Source: an uncultured euryarchaeote (GTDB taxonomy: Archaea > Thermoplasmatota > Poseidoniia > Poseidoniales > Poseidoniaceae). From it: a stretch of 7,338 nucleotides of DNA. Shown in pieces: positions 6,374 to 7,338 of the stretch. A program made the position numbers and the translations under genes. The DNA is taken from assembly GCA_937897005.1 (NCBI GenBank), contig CALCOQ010000275.1:1-7338 (forward strand), written 5' to 3'. Within the stretch, counting starts at the first letter, position 1; each line of letters begins with the position of its first letter. The notes below the pieces were generated by a model. The model made no database searches. It saw only the letters and a program-made list of their open reading frames with translations, and had not been told where the DNA came from.

Positions 6374-6379
6374 CACCTC
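6374..6379 (-). promoter_or_regulatory. Shine-Dalgarno site of rpo7
   Basis: The minus strand reads GAGGTG, with six bases between it and the ATG at 6367. It decides between two candidate starts, since the competing GTG at 6376 is inside this site. Its presence means the operon's first mRNA has a leader and is not leaderless. Confidence 0.75.
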
Positions 6380-6410
6380 GCTTCAACCACGTTCGCCCCA
6401 AAGCGTAAGA

Positions 6411-6438
6411 AAGGACGGAAGATACCCATTCCGTCCTT
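6411..6438 (-). terminator. Perfect 10-bp hairpin followed by a T-rich run on the minus strand
   Basis: AAGGACGGAA (6411-6420) is the exact reverse complement of TTCCGTCCTT (6429-6438), with an 8-nt loop. On the minus strand the stem runs on into TTTCTT, so it resembles an intrinsic terminator for an RNA made from the region above it, about 45 nt before the rpo7 start. It could instead be a leader structure controlling rpo7, or an RNA-processing site. Archaeal termination usually needs only a T tract, so the terminator role is uncertain. Confidence 0.45.
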
Positions 6439-6459
6439 CACCGGCGTACGCCTCGGGAG

Positions 6460-6527
6460 AGAAAGCGACCGAAGTCGAACCGGCGACCTGTGCTCCCCTC
6501 ATAAGCCCACCGACCGGGGAGATTTTC
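6460..6527 (-). other. tRNA-like element: T-arm match, incomplete cloverleaf
   Basis: On the minus strand, 6484-6468 folds as a T-arm: stem GCCGG, loop TTCGACT, stem TCGGT, with two G-U pairs. It is preceded by AGGTC, the common tRNA variable-loop sequence, and contains a B-box-like GGTTCGACTTC. Upstream, CCC-GGTCGGT-GGG could be a D-arm. The remainder fails: the acceptor halves (GAAAATC with CGCTTTC) pair at only about five of seven positions, no anticodon arm has both a good stem and U33, and position 61 is U instead of the near-universal C. CTCCCC and GGGGAG (around 6520-6515 and 6498-6493) form an alternative hairpin. It may be a decayed tRNA, an integration-generated 3' tRNA fragment, or another structured RNA. 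I do not assign an amino acid. Confidence 0.3.
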
Positions 6528-6586
6528 GATGCGCCTTGATGTTCGTTGCACTTGACCCCCTCGCAACTCAATCTGCATTCATTTTT

Positions 6587-6605
6587 CGGGACCCTAAGGG
6601 TCCCG
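6587..6605 (+). terminator. Perfect 8-bp hairpin CGGGACCC-TAA-GGGTCCCG, flanked by T runs
   Basis: CGGGACCC and GGGTCCCG are exact reverse complements around a TAA loop. On the plus strand the hairpin is preceded by TTTTT and followed by TTT, so it could end a plus-strand transcript. No plus-strand gene is seen just upstream, so a dyad operator or a structured leader for the gene at 6654 is an alternative. Confidence 0.4.
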
Positions 6606-6653
6606 TTTCACGTAAGCCTATTAGGTGCATGAAATCCACAACAAGGTGTTGGT

Positions 6654-7338
6654 ATGCGAAGTGACACATGCAGAACTTCTGTCTTCATGGCACTGATGTT
6701 GCTTCCGGTTGCAGCGTGGACCGGAGCCATTTCAGTTTCAACTTTGAGCAACCATAATGCCAATGCCCGAGATGGAACGACATGGTATGGTGATGAGGAG
6801 TGGGGGCAATTTCGCCACAATCCAACCCACAACTCGACCATGCCTCCTCATTCAGTCAATGGAGGACCAAATGACGGTCCGGTCGAGAATGTCACTTCAT
6901 TATTGACCATCGATGACCCACTGGTCAATTGGCATCACCACACGAGTTCACACTATGGAGCTGATGGATTTGGATCGGTGATTGGAGACTTCAGCGCATC
7001 AATCAGTGCCCCTTCCGCCGCAAGCCAACGTTGTGGACTAGGGCTGCTGTTTGCAGTCATGGTGAGTTCACAGAATGTTGGCGGAGAGACACATAGCGTT
7101 CTCAGCATCATTGATGGTGGGTCTGGAAAGATCGCCTGGGAAGTTGACCTTGGTGTGACCATTGCAGTCAAGTCTTCACCAGCGGTGGTGGATATCGATG
7201 CTGATGGGATGCCAGAAGTCATTGTTGCCTACGATAGTGACAGTTCGGTCAATCTCGACCTTTACTCACCAAGGCTGACCTGCTCAGAATCAGGTTGGGC
7301 AAGCAGCGGGCATTCCTCAGAATTGCTCTGGACATGGA
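6654..7338 (+). CDS. Secreted FG-GAP/PQQ-like repeat protein, N-terminal part; 3' end outside the window
   Basis: The frame runs from the ATG at 6654 to the window end without a stop (228 codons). An in-frame TGA at 6630-6632 and no other start between fix the ATG. Residues 1-9 are polar or basic and 10-27 hydrophobic (VFMALMLLPVAAWTGAIS), a typical signal peptide or N-anchor. The body has DEEWGQFRHNPTHN (47-60), resembling the 'W..fr.dp.hnG' opening of PQQ-like propellers. It continues with SVLSIIDGGSGKIAWEVDLG (148-167), a PQQ-type 'alDa.tGk.lWe' blade, and SSPAVVDIDADGMPEVIVAYD (174-194), an FG-GAP/VCBS repeat with the calcium-binding DxDxDG motif. These suggest an extracellular beta-propeller, possibly for adhesion, polymer binding or surface display. 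GGTG lies 5 nt upstream as a weak ribosome site. Two Cys residues (127, 210) could pair outside the cell. Confidence 0.85.
   Translation, partial: MRSDTCRTSVFMALMLLPVAAWTGAISVSTLSNHNANARDGTTWYGDEEWGQFRHNPTHNSTMPPHSVNGGPNDGPVENVTSLLTIDDPLVNWHHHTSSHYGADGFGSVIGDFSASISAPSAASQRCGLGLLFAVMVSSQNVGGETHSVLSIIDGGSGKIAWEVDLGVTIAVKSSPAVVDIDADGMPEVIVAYDSDSSVNLDLYSPRLTCSESGWASSGHSSELLWTW

Larger units (their letters stand above)
6368..6653. promoter_or_regulatory. Structured divergent intergenic region between rpo7 and the FG-GAP gene
   Basis: No protein-coding frame here looks real. These 286 nt contain, in plus order: the rpo7 ribosome site; the 6411-6438 hairpin; a perfect palindrome GGCGTACGCC (6443-6452); the tRNA-like stretch (6460-6527); a 5-bp inverted repeat GTTGC/GCAAC (6545-6549 and 6563-6567); and a perfect 8-bp hairpin at 6587-6605. 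Promoters for both flanking genes must lie here, but no strong archaeal TATA box stands out. CCTATTAGG (6617-6625) is the only weak AT-containing candidate near the plus-strand gene. Confidence 0.5.

Noticed and set aside
6287..6664. Open frames across the rpo7/FG-GAP intergenic region (125, 67 and 62 codons)
   Set aside because: They cross the hairpins, have no ribosome site, and their predicted peptides resemble the spurious translations seen over tRNA-like DNA (an EPAT-type motif over the T-arm). No domain pattern is visible.
6953..7222. Minus-strand 89-codon open frame
   Set aside because: It is antisense to the secreted FG-GAP protein, whose signal peptide and DxDxDG repeat make that frame clearly the real one.
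1..7338. CRISPR array, insertion sequence, toxin-antitoxin pair or defence island
   Set aside because: No spaced direct repeats, transposase or integrase motifs, or nuclease/antitoxin pairs were found. The genes are housekeeping or ordinary secreted proteins.

Overview
The window is a gene-dense piece of an archaeal chromosome. The evidence is a set of archaea-type genes: the RNA polymerase subunits Rpo7 and Spt4 (RpoE'') followed directly by ribosomal proteins S24e and S27ae, an archaeal/plant-type D-aminoacyl-tRNA deacylase (DTD2), and an HVO_0476-type zinc-finger protein. Intergenic gaps of 0-12 nt at convergent junctions, moderate GC, and secreted subtilase and FG-GAP/PQQ-like proteins fit a planktonic Thermoplasmatota-like euryarchaeon such as Marine Group II/III (Poseidoniia). 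That lineage is inferred from gene content and was not tested.

Layout: (1) 1-419, + strand, the 3' end of a subtilisin-like (S8) protease. (2) 420-1169, - strand, a class I SAM-dependent methyltransferase converging on the protease with no gap. (3) 1263-1991, + strand, the HVO_0476-family zinc-finger protein, divergent from the methyltransferase. (4) 1994-3028 and 3028-3996, - strand, a two-gene unit with the DTD2 deacylase first and proline dehydrogenase second, joined by a 1-nt stop/start overlap. (5) 4072-5010, + strand, a cytoplasmic protein of unknown function that looks like a beta-propeller. (6) 6367 down to 5023, - strand, the conserved information-processing operon rpo7-spt4-rps24e-rps27ae, whose last three genes have near-perfect Shine-Dalgarno sites. 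(7) 6368-6653, a 286-nt intergenic region rich in inverted repeats with a tRNA-T-arm-like element. (8) 6654 to the window end, + strand, the 5' part of a secreted FG-GAP/PQQ-like repeat protein.

The window is mostly ordinary housekeeping genes. Nothing in it makes a convincing new defence or mobile system. The points most worth a second look are the structured 6.4-6.6 kb intergenic region, the coupled DTD2-ProDH pair, the unresolved head-to-head starts near 1.17-1.35 kb, a CCCH rather than CCCC zinc site in Spt4, and the unassigned propeller-like protein.
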